Assembly: GCA_964580575.1 (NCBI GenBank)
Contig: CAZOLJ010000015.1
Span: 1 to 64,000, forward strand
Length of the DNA: 64,000 nt
Direction: 5' to 3'
Source of the DNA: CAVPDE01 sp964580575
GTDB lineage: Bacteria; Desulfobacterota; DSM-4660; Desulfatiglandales; HGW-15
Both the position numbers and the translations under genes were made by a program. Under the pieces are notes generated by a model, which saw only the letters and a program-made list of their open reading frames with translations, searched no databases and was not told the origin of the DNA. The first letter of the stretch is position 1, and every line of letters starts with the position of its first letter. Positions 34,790 to 43,000 of this stretch are shown here, piece after piece.

Positions 34790-35220
34790 GCGAAAGAAAT
34801 GAAGCTCTCCGCAGCAAACTGCGGGGTATCAGAGCGGAATTGCGCCGAAGCCAACCCGCCTTCGCTCTTAGAGCTACGGCGCGGTTCACCTCGCCATTTT
34901 ATCGGGCCGAAGCCTTGGCGAAGGCCGATCATCCCTGAATCAAGCTACAAGGTATTCCGGCGAAGGCGAATAAAAGGGGCTCCACCATAGCTTTATTAAT
35001 CGTCTCGGAATAGTATTGACTATGCGCTCCCCCTCACCCTGCCCTCTCCCCCAGGCTTGGGGGAGAGGGCAGGGTGAGGGGGCGTCGCGATGTAAAGACA
35101 ATTGTGGGACCATTAATAAAAGACATTATGCGACAAAAGTCGGAATTTCACAAGACTTGATTAGCGCTCATGCCCCTGATACAAAAGGAAAAGGGCAGGG
35201 CGGACCGGAACGCCGTGGAG
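34790..35220. repeat. Intergenic hairpin repeats, no gene
   Basis: This gap between the CBS gene and the patatin gene carries short inverted repeats. One is a CTCCGCAGCAAACTGCGGGG hairpin near 34803. Another is a near-perfect hairpin at 35029-35082 with CCCCCTCACCCTGCCCTCTC arms pairing across CAGGCTTG. The rest (35083-35220) has no open frame that looks coding. Such C-rich hairpins recur elsewhere in the window, for example at 41836-41885. Confidence 0.6.
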
Positions 35221-35227
35221 GAGGTTG

Positions 35228-36058
35228 ATGGCTAAGATCGGAATCGCTCTTGGCGGAGGCGGAGCCAAAGGATTGGCCCATATTCCCATTCTTGAAGTGT
35301 TTGAGGAATTGGGGATCCGACCGGTGTGTGTGGCGGGCACCAGTATCGGTGCCATTCTCGGGGTGCTTTACTGCTCAGGCATCCCGCCGAGCCAAACCCG
35401 TCGCGAACTGACGGAGGCCAGCCTTTCCGGGGAGGAGAGGTTGAGAGATCTCTTGGGCAAGCGTGAGATTCTCAAATGGCTCGACTTCGCTCGGTTTCAA
35501 TTCGATGGAAGCGCGTTGTTGAGAAGTGACAGGGTCATGGACATCCTCTTCAGGGATCTGGAACCCCGCCGATTCGAGGACCTTCACACGCCCTTGAAGG
35601 TCGTTGCCACGGATTTCTGGGCGCGTGAACCCGTTGTCCTGGATCGGGGTGAACTCATCCCTGCGCTGAAAGCCTCCATGGCTGTGCCCGGGGTTTTCCC
35701 ACCTGTGGAGATCGAGGGTCGTTTGTTGGTCGACGGCGGCATGGTCAATCCCATCCCTTATGATCTGCTGCCTCAGCAGTGTGACATCACCATCGCCGTT
35801 GATGTAGCCGGAAGGCGGACGTCTTCTTCGGACGCGACCCCCTCCATGGCAGACCTCGTTTTCAATGCTTTCCAGATCGCCGCGCGGAGCATCGTGCAGG
35901 AGAAATTGTGCCGCGTGAAGCCGGACATCTATGTTGAGCCGGACATTGAGGACATCCGGCTCCTTGAATTTTACAAAGCGGCACAGGTGTTTCGTCAGGC
36001 TCAGCCTGCGAAAGAGCAGTTCAAGCGCGAACTGGAATTGAAGTTGGCGAGGTTTTGA
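35228..36058 (+). CDS. Patatin-like phospholipase
   Basis: 276 residues with the complete patatin catalytic set. The oxyanion glycines are in ALGGGGAKGLAH, the nucleophile Ser in VAGTSIGAILG (GxSxG), and the catalytic Asp in LVDGGMVNPIPYD (DGG). It should act as a Ser-Asp lipid acyl hydrolase; many bacterial members resemble NTE/RssA. No signal peptide or membrane segment is seen. The ATG at 35228 follows GGAGGAGG by three bases, and a TTG directly before it is an alternative. The stop lies two bases before the DNA polymerase start codon, so the two genes are coupled, an unexpected pairing. Confidence 0.9.
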   Translation: MAKIGIALGGGGAKGLAHIPILEVFEELGIRPVCVAGTSIGAILGVLYCSGIPPSQTRRELTEASLSGEERLRDLLGKREILKWLDFARFQFDGSALLRSDRVMDILFRDLEPRRFEDLHTPLKVVATDFWAREPVVLDRGELIPALKASMAVPGVFPPVEIEGRLLVDGGMVNPIPYDLLPQQCDITIAVDVAGRRTSSSDATPSMADLVFNAFQIAARSIVQEKLCRVKPDIYVEPDIEDIRLLEFYKAAQVFRQAQPAKEQFKRELELKLARF

Positions 36059-36060
36059 CG

Positions 36061-38343
36061 ATGAAGCCCTTGGCTTTGGAAGAGAGTGAGGTTCTTTTCG
36101 GGTCGGATCCCCTTCAGGGGATCGTGGCGGTTGAACCTTCAGGGGACAAGACTATGCGCCTTTTTCTGAGGCACGGGAAAAAACGGGTCGCCCAGGAGGA
36201 GCCGTTCGTCTCCTTCATCCTGGTGGAGGATGAAAAGCTCATGAAGGGTTTCAAGAGCCCCTACAGGGCCGAACATCTCTCTGCAGCCAACGAATACAGG
36301 GTTCTCGCGCTCTTCGAGGGCTGGGAGGCGTGTCAGAAGGCGAGAGACCATCTTCAGAAACGAACCGGGGAGAGTGCCTCATCGCCTCAAGCGCCCTACC
36401 TCTATGTTGCCGATCCGGTCCACCAGTTTCTGCTTCTCACCGGCAAAACGCTTTTCAAAGGGCTTGCTTTCAAAGACCTTCACCGGATGGCTCTCGATAT
36501 TGAAACCGCCTGCGCTCCCGGATTTGAATTCTCCAACCCGGAAAGAGAGGAGGACAGGATTCTCTCCATCGCTCTGATGGACAATCAGGGCTATTGCGAA
36601 GTGATCTTCGGAAAGGACATGGAAGAGAAGAAAATGCTTGCCTCCCTTGGCGAGAGGATCACCCGGCTCGACCCGGACGTGATCGAGGGACACAACCTCT
36701 TCAACTTCGATCTCGAGTACCTCAGGGCAAGGGCGAAGCGGCACGGGGTCCCTTTGGCGTGGGGCAGGGACGGGAGTTCCCCGCGTATCCGGCGGTCCCG
36801 GTTCACGGTGGCGGAGAGAATTATCGATTTCACACGCATGGACATTTTCGGCAGGCACGTGGTGGACACTCTGTTTTTGCTCCAGTACTACGATGTCACG
36901 GCGCGGGAAATGGAAAGCTATGGTCTCAAAGCGGCCGCTCAACACTTCGGCCTGGCAGAGGAAGGCCGCACCTACATCGAAGGGAAGGACATCCAGTGGT
37001 TCTTCGACCATGACCCGGAGTCGCTCAAAAAATACAACCTCGAAGACGCGAAGGAGACCCTCGCCCTGTCGGAATTGCTGGGGTATCCCTTTTTCCTGCA
37101 AGCCAGGATCTTCCCTTACTCCTACCAGAACATTTTTGTCCGCGGAAACGCCACCAAGATCGATGCCCTTTTCCTTAGAGAGTACTTGAAGCAGCGTGCT
37201 TCCGTCCCTAGGCCCAAAGGCGGCGGGGAGTTTGAAGGAGGCTACACCGATGTGTTTGTGACGGGGGTAGTGCATCATGTGGTCCACTGCGATGTGGCTT
37301 CCCTCTATCCCTCGATTATGCTTGCCTACGGCCTCAAGCCTGCGGGCGATACCCTCAATGTCTTTCTTCCCCTGCTTCGTGATTTGAGAGAGTTCCGCCT
37401 TGAAGCAAAGAGTCGGGCCAAGGAGGCTGAAGCCCCCCATGAACACGACTACTACGAGGCGCTGCAGCAGACCTTCAAGATCCTGATCAATTCCTTTTAC
37501 GGCTACCTCGGCACGGAGCTTCATCATTTCGCGGACCAGGAGCTGGCCGCTGAGGTGACCCGCAAGGGGAGGGAGATTATTCACAACATGATCGAGTGGC
37601 TCAGAAAAGAAGGCGCAACTCCCGTGGAGATCGACACAGACGGCATTTACTTCCTCCCACCGGAGCGCGTGAAAACGGAAAAGCAGGAGAAGGAACTGGT
37701 GGCACGCCTCAACGAGAGCCTGGCAGAAGGAATTGAAGTCAGCATGGACGGGCGGTACAAGGCCATGTTCTCCTACAAGAGGAAGAATTATGCCCTTCTC
37801 GACGAGAAGGGCGGCCTGATGATCAAAGGGAGCGCTCTTCGATCAAGGGGGATGGAGAAATACCTCAGGGAATTCCTCTCGGAAATGATTCGTTTGCTCC
37901 TGGAAGGCAGGGCAGGGGAGATCGAGGGGTTGCTGAAAAAGGCCATGGCCAGGCTCGAACACCATCAGTTCCCCATTTCCGAGTTAGCGAAAACAGAGGC
38001 CCTCAGTGAGTCGCCGGTCATTTACAAAGAGAAAGTGAAGCAGGGAAAACGAAACCCCGCAGCACTCTATGAACTGGCCCTTGCCTCGGGACGTTCGTAC
38101 CGGGCCGGCGACCAGCTTTCCTATTACGTGACAGGGGAGACCAAGAAAGTGAAGGTCTACGAAAACAGCAAGCTGGCTTCCCAATATAATCCTGCGAGCC
38201 CCGATGAAAACGTTTCCTACTACCAGGACAAGCTGCTCGCTTTCATCGAGAAGTTCAAGGAGTTCCTGCCCAAGGGGGAAACGTCGTTAACCAAGGAACC
38301 CAAGAAAGCGAAGAAGCCCCGCACTAAAGCCCAGGGCACGTGA
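36061..38343 (+). CDS. polB: B-family DNA polymerase
   Basis: 760 residues of a family B replicative/repair polymerase. The 3'-5' exonuclease has ExoI DIETA (D146, E148), ExoII GHNLFNFDLEYL and ExoIII YNLEDAKET. Polymerase motif A is DVASLYPSIM (D411), motif B KILINSFYGYLG, and motif C DTDG (D525, D527). Motif KRKNYA is the usual downstream Lys-containing segment. Proofreading and polymerisation both look intact. It is a little shorter than E. coli Pol II. Motif C is DTDG rather than the frequent DTDS. It starts almost on the patatin stop, with a weak ribosome-binding site, suggesting translational coupling. A role in damage repair or lesion bypass is likely. Confidence 0.92.
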   Translation: MKPLALEESEVLFGSDPLQGIVAVEPSGDKTMRLFLRHGKKRVAQEEPFVSFILVEDEKLMKGFKSPYRAEHLSAANEYRVLALFEGWEACQKARDHLQKRTGESASSPQAPYLYVADPVHQFLLLTGKTLFKGLAFKDLHRMALDIETACAPGFEFSNPEREEDRILSIALMDNQGYCEVIFGKDMEEKKMLASLGERITRLDPDVIEGHNLFNFDLEYLRARAKRHGVPLAWGRDGSSPRIRRSRFTVAERIIDFTRMDIFGRHVVDTLFLLQYYDVTAREMESYGLKAAAQHFGLAEEGRTYIEGKDIQWFFDHDPESLKKYNLEDAKETLALSELLGYPFFLQARIFPYSYQNIFVRGNATKIDALFLREYLKQRASVPRPKGGGEFEGGYTDVFVTGVVHHVVHCDVASLYPSIMLAYGLKPAGDTLNVFLPLLRDLREFRLEAKSRAKEAEAPHEHDYYEALQQTFKILINSFYGYLGTELHHFADQELAAEVTRKGREIIHNMIEWLRKEGATPVEIDTDGIYFLPPERVKTEKQEKELVARLNESLAEGIEVSMDGRYKAMFSYKRKNYALLDEKGGLMIKGSALRSRGMEKYLREFLSEMIRLLLEGRAGEIEGLLKKAMARLEHHQFPISELAKTEALSESPVIYKEKVKQGKRNPAALYELALASGRSYRAGDQLSYYVTGETKKVKVYENSKLASQYNPASPDENVSYYQDKLLAFIEKFKEFLPKGETSLTKEPKKAKKPRTKAQGT

Positions 38344-38480
38344 GGGGCAAGGAGGAACGCCAGTATCACTTTGGCTTTTGTCGACTTGGCCAATCTCTCC
38401 ATGGGCAGGACCCTGAATAGCGCTTCTCCAAGATCCTTGTGCCCGTGCAGCGAGCTGCTTAAGGTCGCCACCCGCCGTGC

Positions 38481-38744
38481 TCATTCCCCCAGATAATCGA
38501 TAAGGAGGATCCAGAGCCTCTCCCACCCTTCCCTGTCGACAACCGGCATGAAAAGCCCCGTTTGAAAGGAATAATCGCCGCAGAAGCTCGCAATCTCAGG
38601 GTGTTTCCTCTTCACGTCCTCCCAGATCACGCCGGCACGCTCCGAGTGAGTCAAAGCTCCAATGGCGTCGAGCACAGACACCTTCCCATCAGGGGTGAAT
38701 CTCACGGGATCGCCGTCAAAATTCACAACAAGATTTTGCTCCAT
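38481..38744 (-). CDS. Small protein resembling the BRO-N/antirepressor core
   Basis: 87 residues from ATG 38744 (GAAGGAG eight bases upstream). The segment VRFTPDGKVSVLDAIGALTH then WEDVKRKHPEI resembles the first half of BRO-N/phage antirepressor domains, where a strand pair is followed by SVxDVxxxLT and W..(L)K. The C-terminal half (FMPVVDREGWERLWILLIDY) does not match. It is convergent with polB. The similarity is by eye and moderate, and it could be an unrelated conserved small protein. Bases 38745-38980 hold nothing recognisable. Confidence 0.5.
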   Translation of the reverse strand: MEQNLVVNFDGDPVRFTPDGKVSVLDAIGALTHSERAGVIWEDVKRKHPEIASFCGDYSFQTGLFMPVVDREGWERLWILLIDYLGE

Positions 38745-38981
38745 CGCTAGGTCTCCTTCACGGCTGGCCGTTGTCAAGATGTTGCCGGATGTCCCATCTT
38801 CGGCAATGGGAACCCTTCGGCTTCAATCTCATCGTACAAAAGGAACCTTGCCGAGACATTTCCTGAACATTACAGTTTGGTTAGGTTTTCGAAGACCCGA
38901 TCGGCTTGCCTCGGAAGGAATGGGCGGTAGCAAGTCGCAGAAAAACCGTTAGTAAGTGAAGGGATGGACTCGCAAGAAGTC

Positions 38982-39167
38982 GCGTTCACCCTTCGATACC
39001 CTGGTCGCCTTTTACCAGCCTCAGGCTGGCTGGCGCCGCCGAAGGCGGGTAAACCTCAGGGTGAACGGCTATGGCTGCGTGTAAGTACTTGAATCTCCGT
39101 TCATGGTGAGCGGTTCGACTTCGCTCACCGCCCTGAGCAGGTCGAAGGGGTATCGAACCATGAACGG
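38982..39167. repeat. Two adjacent hairpin repeats of the GTTCA(C/T).. family
   Basis: One element is bounded by CGTTCACCCT (38982-38991) and AGGGTGAACG (39058-39067). A second is bounded by CCGTTCATGGT (39097-39107) and its exact complement ACCATGAACGG (39157-39167). Internal sequence is rich in TTCGA and CTGAG. A short copy of the second type is at 41263-41294. These are probably palindromic dispersed repeats. Confidence 0.7.
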
Positions 39168-39246
39168 AAAAGCGATTTTTGACCTTTTGCGAGACCGTCA
39201 AAGTATGACGGCAAAGACAAATCCAGGCAGCGATCACAGAGGCTTC

Positions 39247-39552
39247 ATGACGATCTTTCGGGCCCTGGCGCACAGGAACTGCCGGCTTTTTTTCAGCGGC
39301 CAGAGTATCTCTTTGGTGGGCACATGGATGCAACAGATCGCGACGAGCTGGCTCGTGTTTGACCTGACCCACTCGGCATTCCTGTTAGGGATCGTGAACT
39401 TTGCCAGCCGAACATCGGACAGGGTTGGCGCCTTTTCCGGAGTGACTGGCGGGAGGGCGCCTTCTTTTCACGGTTTATCTATGGGGGAAACCCCTGGCCC
39501 CAAGCGAATGCGAGGGGAACAGCGGGAGGGGGCAAGACTCCCCCGTAAATAA
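39247..39552 (+). pseudogene. MFS transporter N-terminal fragment
   Basis: The frame opens at ATG 39247 with IFRALAHRNCRLFFSGQSIS and LVGTWMQQIATSWLVFDLTH, the first transmembrane helices of an EntS-like (MFS_3) exporter. After about 60 residues (GIVNFASR) the sequence loses all membrane character and ends in a low-quality tail at 39552. The remaining ten or so helices are missing. It lies next to the tail of a PIN-domain gene, consistent with a deletion or insertion that destroyed both. Confidence 0.7.
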
Positions 39553-39627
39553 GCCGTAGAAAAGACCAGCCCGGGAGCCCTTGGAACGCAGGAAAAGGTG
39601 CCAGCCCTGTCCAGAGTGCTCGGTCCC

Positions 39628-39822
39628 ATGCAAACACTTATGAACGTTACTGATCGATGGAATCAACACAAGTTTTCCTGGTGGGACGCCTTGATCCTTT
39701 CTGCCGCACAAGTGGGTGAATGCCGTTATCTCCTTTCAGAGGACCTCCAGGAAAATCAGGAGCTCGGAAACCTTAGGGTCGTCAATCCTTTCCGAAAAAC
39801 CCCGGCCTCCCTCCATCCCTGA
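39628..39822 (+). pseudogene. PIN-domain toxin C-terminal fragment
   Basis: The frame contains RWNQHKFSWWDALILSAAQV and LLSEDLQENQELGNLRVVNPF. These are the last acidic motifs and C-terminus of VapC-like PIN ribonucleases (consensus FWDALI, LLSEDL, VNPF). The N-terminal Asp motif and a start are absent, and no antitoxin is nearby. It is a remnant. The 75 bases before it (39553-39627) connect to the MFS fragment and cannot be assigned. Confidence 0.7.
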
Positions 39823-39850
39823 ACACCGCGTGAGACCATGAGCTAATGAG

Positions 39851-41020
39851 CTATGCTTTTTGATTCCCTTTCCAGAGAGGAGACATGCTCCGGAGTCTCT
39901 CGATTATGGGCGGGAGCTTCTGAAGCGCATAATCAATTTCTTCTTCCTGGTTGTAGATGCTCAAGCTGAACCGGATTGATCCTTGGGCCGTGGTTGGCGT
40001 GAGTCCCATGGCCAAGAGCACATGGGAGGGTTCGAGAGAGCCGGAAGAACAGGCAGAGCCTGTGGAGGCGCAAATTCCTTCAGCGTCCAGGGAAAGAAGT
40101 ATGGATTCACCTTCCACAAACTCAAAACTGATGTTGCTGGTATTCGGCAGACGGGGCACCGCACTCCCATTCGCCCTGGTGTGCGGGATGTTCTCAAGGA
40201 TTTCTTTTTCGAGTTTATCCCGCAACCCCTTCACCCTTGTGTTTTCCTCATCCAGGCGGAGAGCAGCCAATTCGCAGGCCTTCCCGAGCCCGATGATGGC
40301 GGGCGTGTTCTCGGTTCCCGCGCGGCGATTCCTTTCCTGGTGCCCGCCGATGACGTAGGGTTTGAATTTCAATCCTGTTCGGGTAAAGAGCACCCCGATC
40401 CCCTTGGGAGAGTGGAGCTTGTGACCCGAAAGGGATAGCATGTCTACGGCGCTGTTGTGAAGGTTGATCGGGATTTTCCCCAAAGCCTGAACCGCATCCG
40501 TGTGAAAAAGGATATCCTTTTCCCTGGCCATTTCCGCCGCCTTTTCGATGGGGAAGATGACGCCTGTCTCATTGTTGGCCCACATCAGACTCACAATGGC
40601 CGTATCCGGGGTGAGACTCCTGGCGTAAAGCTCCATGTCCAGTTCTCCCTGGCTGTTCACAGGGACTTCGGTCACACGGTAACCCTGTTTTGCAAGGTGC
40701 TGGCAGAGAGACCTTATCGCAGGGTGTTCCACCGGGCTGGTGACGATATGGCGTTTTTCCGGATAAGCGGCAAGGGCCGATCGAACCGCGGCATTGTCGC
40801 TTTCGGTTCCGCCACTCGTGAATATGATTTCCCCGGGCCTGGCTCCCAGAAGGCCTGCCACCTGCTCGCGAGCCTCTGCGACTTTTTCCGCGACTTGCCC
40901 GCCAAAGGAATGGGCGCTCGAAGGGTTCCCGTAAAGCTCGTGAAAATAGGGAAGGATCGTATCAAGGACTTCAGGCGCTACCTGAGTCGTTGCATTGTTG
41001 TCGAGATAAATCGTTTTCAT
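39851..41020 (-). CDS. Cysteine desulfurase (NifS/IscS family)
   Basis: 389 residues from ATG 41020 (GGAAGGA seven bases upstream). Class V PLP features are YLDNNATTQVAPEVL at the N-terminus, IIFTSGGTESDNAAV, WANNETGVIFP, the PLP Lys in SGHKLHSPKGIG and the catalytic Cys in ASTGSACSSGSLEPSH. It mobilises sulfur from cysteine for Fe-S or other sulfur cofactors. The short active-site loop with SACSSG is the group I (IscS/NifS) type. No IscU, IscR or tRNA thiolation gene is adjacent, so its partner is unknown. The gene stands alone between repeats. Confidence 0.93.
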   Translation of the reverse strand: MKTIYLDNNATTQVAPEVLDTILPYFHELYGNPSSAHSFGGQVAEKVAEAREQVAGLLGARPGEIIFTSGGTESDNAAVRSALAAYPEKRHIVTSPVEHPAIRSLCQHLAKQGYRVTEVPVNSQGELDMELYARSLTPDTAIVSLMWANNETGVIFPIEKAAEMAREKDILFHTDAVQALGKIPINLHNSAVDMLSLSGHKLHSPKGIGVLFTRTGLKFKPYVIGGHQERNRRAGTENTPAIIGLGKACELAALRLDEENTRVKGLRDKLEKEILENIPHTRANGSAVPRLPNTSNISFEFVEGESILLSLDAEGICASTGSACSSGSLEPSHVLLAMGLTPTTAQGSIRFSLSIYNQEEEIDYALQKLPPIIERLRSMSPLWKGNQKA

Positions 41021-41390
41021 TCGTGTATCCTTCCAAGAAAAAAACCGCACTAACATACTCTTTTTCCCGCAGCCGCTTCAACATAATCATTTTCAAGCTC
41101 TTGGGCAAACTCATCCTGCTATTGACATTTCTTCCATAACCTACTATTGAGTCTCAATTATTCTCGCTAGGATCAGGTTCAAGGGATCGAGGAGTTTTAT
41201 TTGGGTGTCCTGTTCTTCTATCAACTGAATAATGGTCTTATGAGAAGTCAGAAGAATTCGTTCCGCTCATGGTTCGATACCTCACCATGAACGGAAACCC
41301 AAATACTCACGCCACACATCGCCCGTTCGCCCTGAGGTATCGAAGGGTGAAAGGGACGTTCTGCATAAACATTGAGGAGAGGAGATTATT
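41021..41390. other. Intergenic stretch with a dispersed-repeat hairpin
   Basis: No coding frame here looks real. It carries a short hairpin at 41263-41294, where CCGCTCATGGT pairs with ACCATGAACGG (one mismatch) around TTCGATACCTC. A related TTCGCCCTGAGGTATCGAAGG segment follows at about 41331. GAGGAGAGGAG at about 41374 is the ribosome-binding region of the next gene. Confidence 0.6.
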
Positions 41391-41831
41391 ATGAAAGTTC
41401 CCCAGTACGTCACGGTTGAAGAAGTCAAAAGGGTATGCAAAGAACTCAGGATCAGCGATTGGACAAAGAAGAAAGCTCCGAAGGTGTCACCAAGGGAAGC
41501 AAAGGTGGTATTGTCCGAAGTCAACAAGGAAAAGATGAAGATCGATTATAAAGACTTTGGCGAAGGACTTCAAGTGGAGCTTGAACATGGCATGACTTTC
41601 AAAGACGCCAATGTGACCAATAACCACCCGGTCCTCACCGGGCTCATTGTGCTGGCCCATTTCAAAGAATCTCTGGACTACTACAAGCTCCTGGAGGTCG
41701 CTGAACTCGAGGGGGACCTGGTGAAGGCCGTTGCCAGAGGCAATGCGGAAAAGATCAAGAACTACTATAAGAGATTGGCTGCGGCAAGGATCACTCTGAG
41801 CCAGGCGGAGCTGAAGCGAATCGGGAAATAA
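41391..41831 (+). CDS. DUF5661 family protein
   Basis: 146 residues. The first half is a charged helical domain. The second carries a conserved block, VELEHGMTFKDANVTNNHP followed by VLTGLIVLAHFKESLDYY, which I recognise as the DUF5661 signature. Function is unknown; the proteins look soluble and helical. A good purine-rich ribosome-binding site precedes the ATG. A C-rich hairpin (41836-41885) immediately follows the stop and may protect the 3' end. It is separated from the flavin reductase by about 100 bases and may be co-transcribed. Confidence 0.75.
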   Translation: MKVPQYVTVEEVKRVCKELRISDWTKKKAPKVSPREAKVVLSEVNKEKMKIDYKDFGEGLQVELEHGMTFKDANVTNNHPVLTGLIVLAHFKESLDYYKLLEVAELEGDLVKAVARGNAEKIKNYYKRLAAARITLSQAELKRIGK

Positions 41832-41835
41832 AAGA

Positions 41836-41885
41836 CCCCCTTTCCCCTCTCCCCCACGTCGCGGGAGAGGGGATGGGTGAGGGGG
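41836..41885. repeat. C-rich hairpin repeat
   Basis: CCCCCTTTCCCCTCTCCC pairs with GGGAGAGGGGATGGGTGAGG around CCACGTCG, five bases after the DUF5661 stop. It resembles the hairpin at 35029-35082. There is no T-run, so it is a dispersed repeat rather than a classic terminator. Confidence 0.6.
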
Positions 41886-41932
41886 CTGAATGGCAACGGA
41901 TCAAACGCTTTCGTATTCGGCGGGGGAAAGCC

Positions 41933-42466
41933 ATGACTCTTGAAGTGGATCGGAAAGCCTTTCGAGATCTCAGCTACGGTCTTTACATTGTTACATCCTT
42001 CAAAGGGGAAAGGCTCAACGGGCAGATCGTGAACACGGTGATCCAGGTAACCTCTGAGCCGCCCCGGGTCGCCGTGATCATCAACAAGAAGAACCTGACC
42101 CATGAGTTCATTGTGAAAAGCCAGGTTTTTGCCGTGTCCGTGCTTGAAGAATCGGCGCCCATGGCTTTCTTCGGGCCTTTCGGTTTCAGGTCAGGCCGTG
42201 ACCTGGACAAACTCGCCAAGGTGAGCTTCAAGAAGGGAAGCACGGGTTGTCCGCTCATTACCGAGCACTCTCTTTCCGTCATGGAGGCGGAGGTGATCGA
42301 TCGGATCGACCTTGGCTCGCACAGCATCTTTGTCGCCGACGTGATCAGCTCGGAAGTGCTGAAACCCGGTCGGCCCATGACTTACCACTACTACCACGAG
42401 CAACTCAAGGGCAAGTCGCCTAAGAATGCTCCGACCTTTGAGCCTCCTGCGGGCAAAGGTCAGTGA
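41933..42466 (+). CDS. Flavin reductase-like FMN-binding protein
   Basis: 177 residues from ATG 41933. The fold signature is YGLYIVTSFKGERLNGQIVN, NKKNLTHEFIVKS and FAVSVLEESAPMAFFGPFGF, with the C-terminal GHSIFVA-like strand (GSHSIFVADVI). It is a split-barrel flavin-binding protein that either reduces free FMN using NAD(P)H or serves as an electron-transfer flavoprotein. Many anaerobes fuse this domain to rubredoxin; here no CxxC knuckle is present. No oxygenase or diiron partner is adjacent. The upstream in-frame extension to 41873 is repeat sequence, so the later ATG is chosen. Confidence 0.85.
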   Translation: MTLEVDRKAFRDLSYGLYIVTSFKGERLNGQIVNTVIQVTSEPPRVAVIINKKNLTHEFIVKSQVFAVSVLEESAPMAFFGPFGFRSGRDLDKLAKVSFKKGSTGCPLITEHSLSVMEAEVIDRIDLGSHSIFVADVISSEVLKPGRPMTYHYYHEQLKGKSPKNAPTFEPPAGKGQ

Positions 42467-43000
42467 AACCTGAATCCACCGTCTAATTCCTGAAACCTGA
42501 GCCAAGAGCACGTTACCAGGAATTCTTGATCACCAGCAAGGCGTCAGATGCAAGGCGCCGAGGAGCGATGACTGAGGCGTATGGAGCAATACGCCGCAAG
42601 AAGGAGCGAGCGAAGGCAACGCCGCAGAGGATGCCTTGATGGTGAATCAGGGTGAAACCTCTTGACTTCACGAGTTAGCATCTGCTAAAAATCGCCATGC
42701 TTCAAAAAGCAAGGAAGCTTTTTGAACAACATCTCCCTTACACAGTTCTTCTCTAAACGAAAAAGCGTGTGATTTAGGCGGAATGGTCGGGCCTCTCCCA
42801 GGGGCAAAACCGTGCTCCTTACGTGCAGCTCCGGCCATGTGTCCTTTTTTAACCTTTCTGCTAGGGAAGGAAAAATGGCAGACTTCGCCGTCCTATCCTT
42901 GTGTGTCAGGATCTGGGACTCCCAGGTCTCGAAGCACATCGTTTCATCGTCAATGGTCGGGCCTTTCAAAACCAAACAAAACAGAAGAGGAGGTCGCATC
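42467..43000. other. Intergenic region with dispersed repeat and livK leader
   Basis: Bases about 42530-42665 form a GC-rich element (GCAAGGCGCCGAGGAGCGAT, then GCGTATGGAGCAATACGCCGC) bounded by TTGATCACC and GGTGAATCA. This is a type of dispersed repeat often seen between deltaproteobacterial genes. A 13-base direct repeat AATGGTCGGGCCT occurs at 42782 and 42952. The open frame running from 42812 into livK is not considered coding, because livK has its own start and ribosome-binding site. No clear promoter hexamers were found. Confidence 0.5.

Noticed and set aside
35029..35082. Strong C-rich hairpin considered as a terminator
   Set aside because: There is no T-run on either side and the same type recurs at 41836, so it is listed as a repeat.
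38982..39167. Repeated GTTCA-containing sequences considered as a CRISPR array
   Set aside because: Only two dissimilar palindromic units are present, without regular repeat-spacer periodicity and without cas genes.
42812..43000. N-terminal extension of the livK frame
   Set aside because: The signal peptide and a strong ribosome-binding site place the start at 43001.
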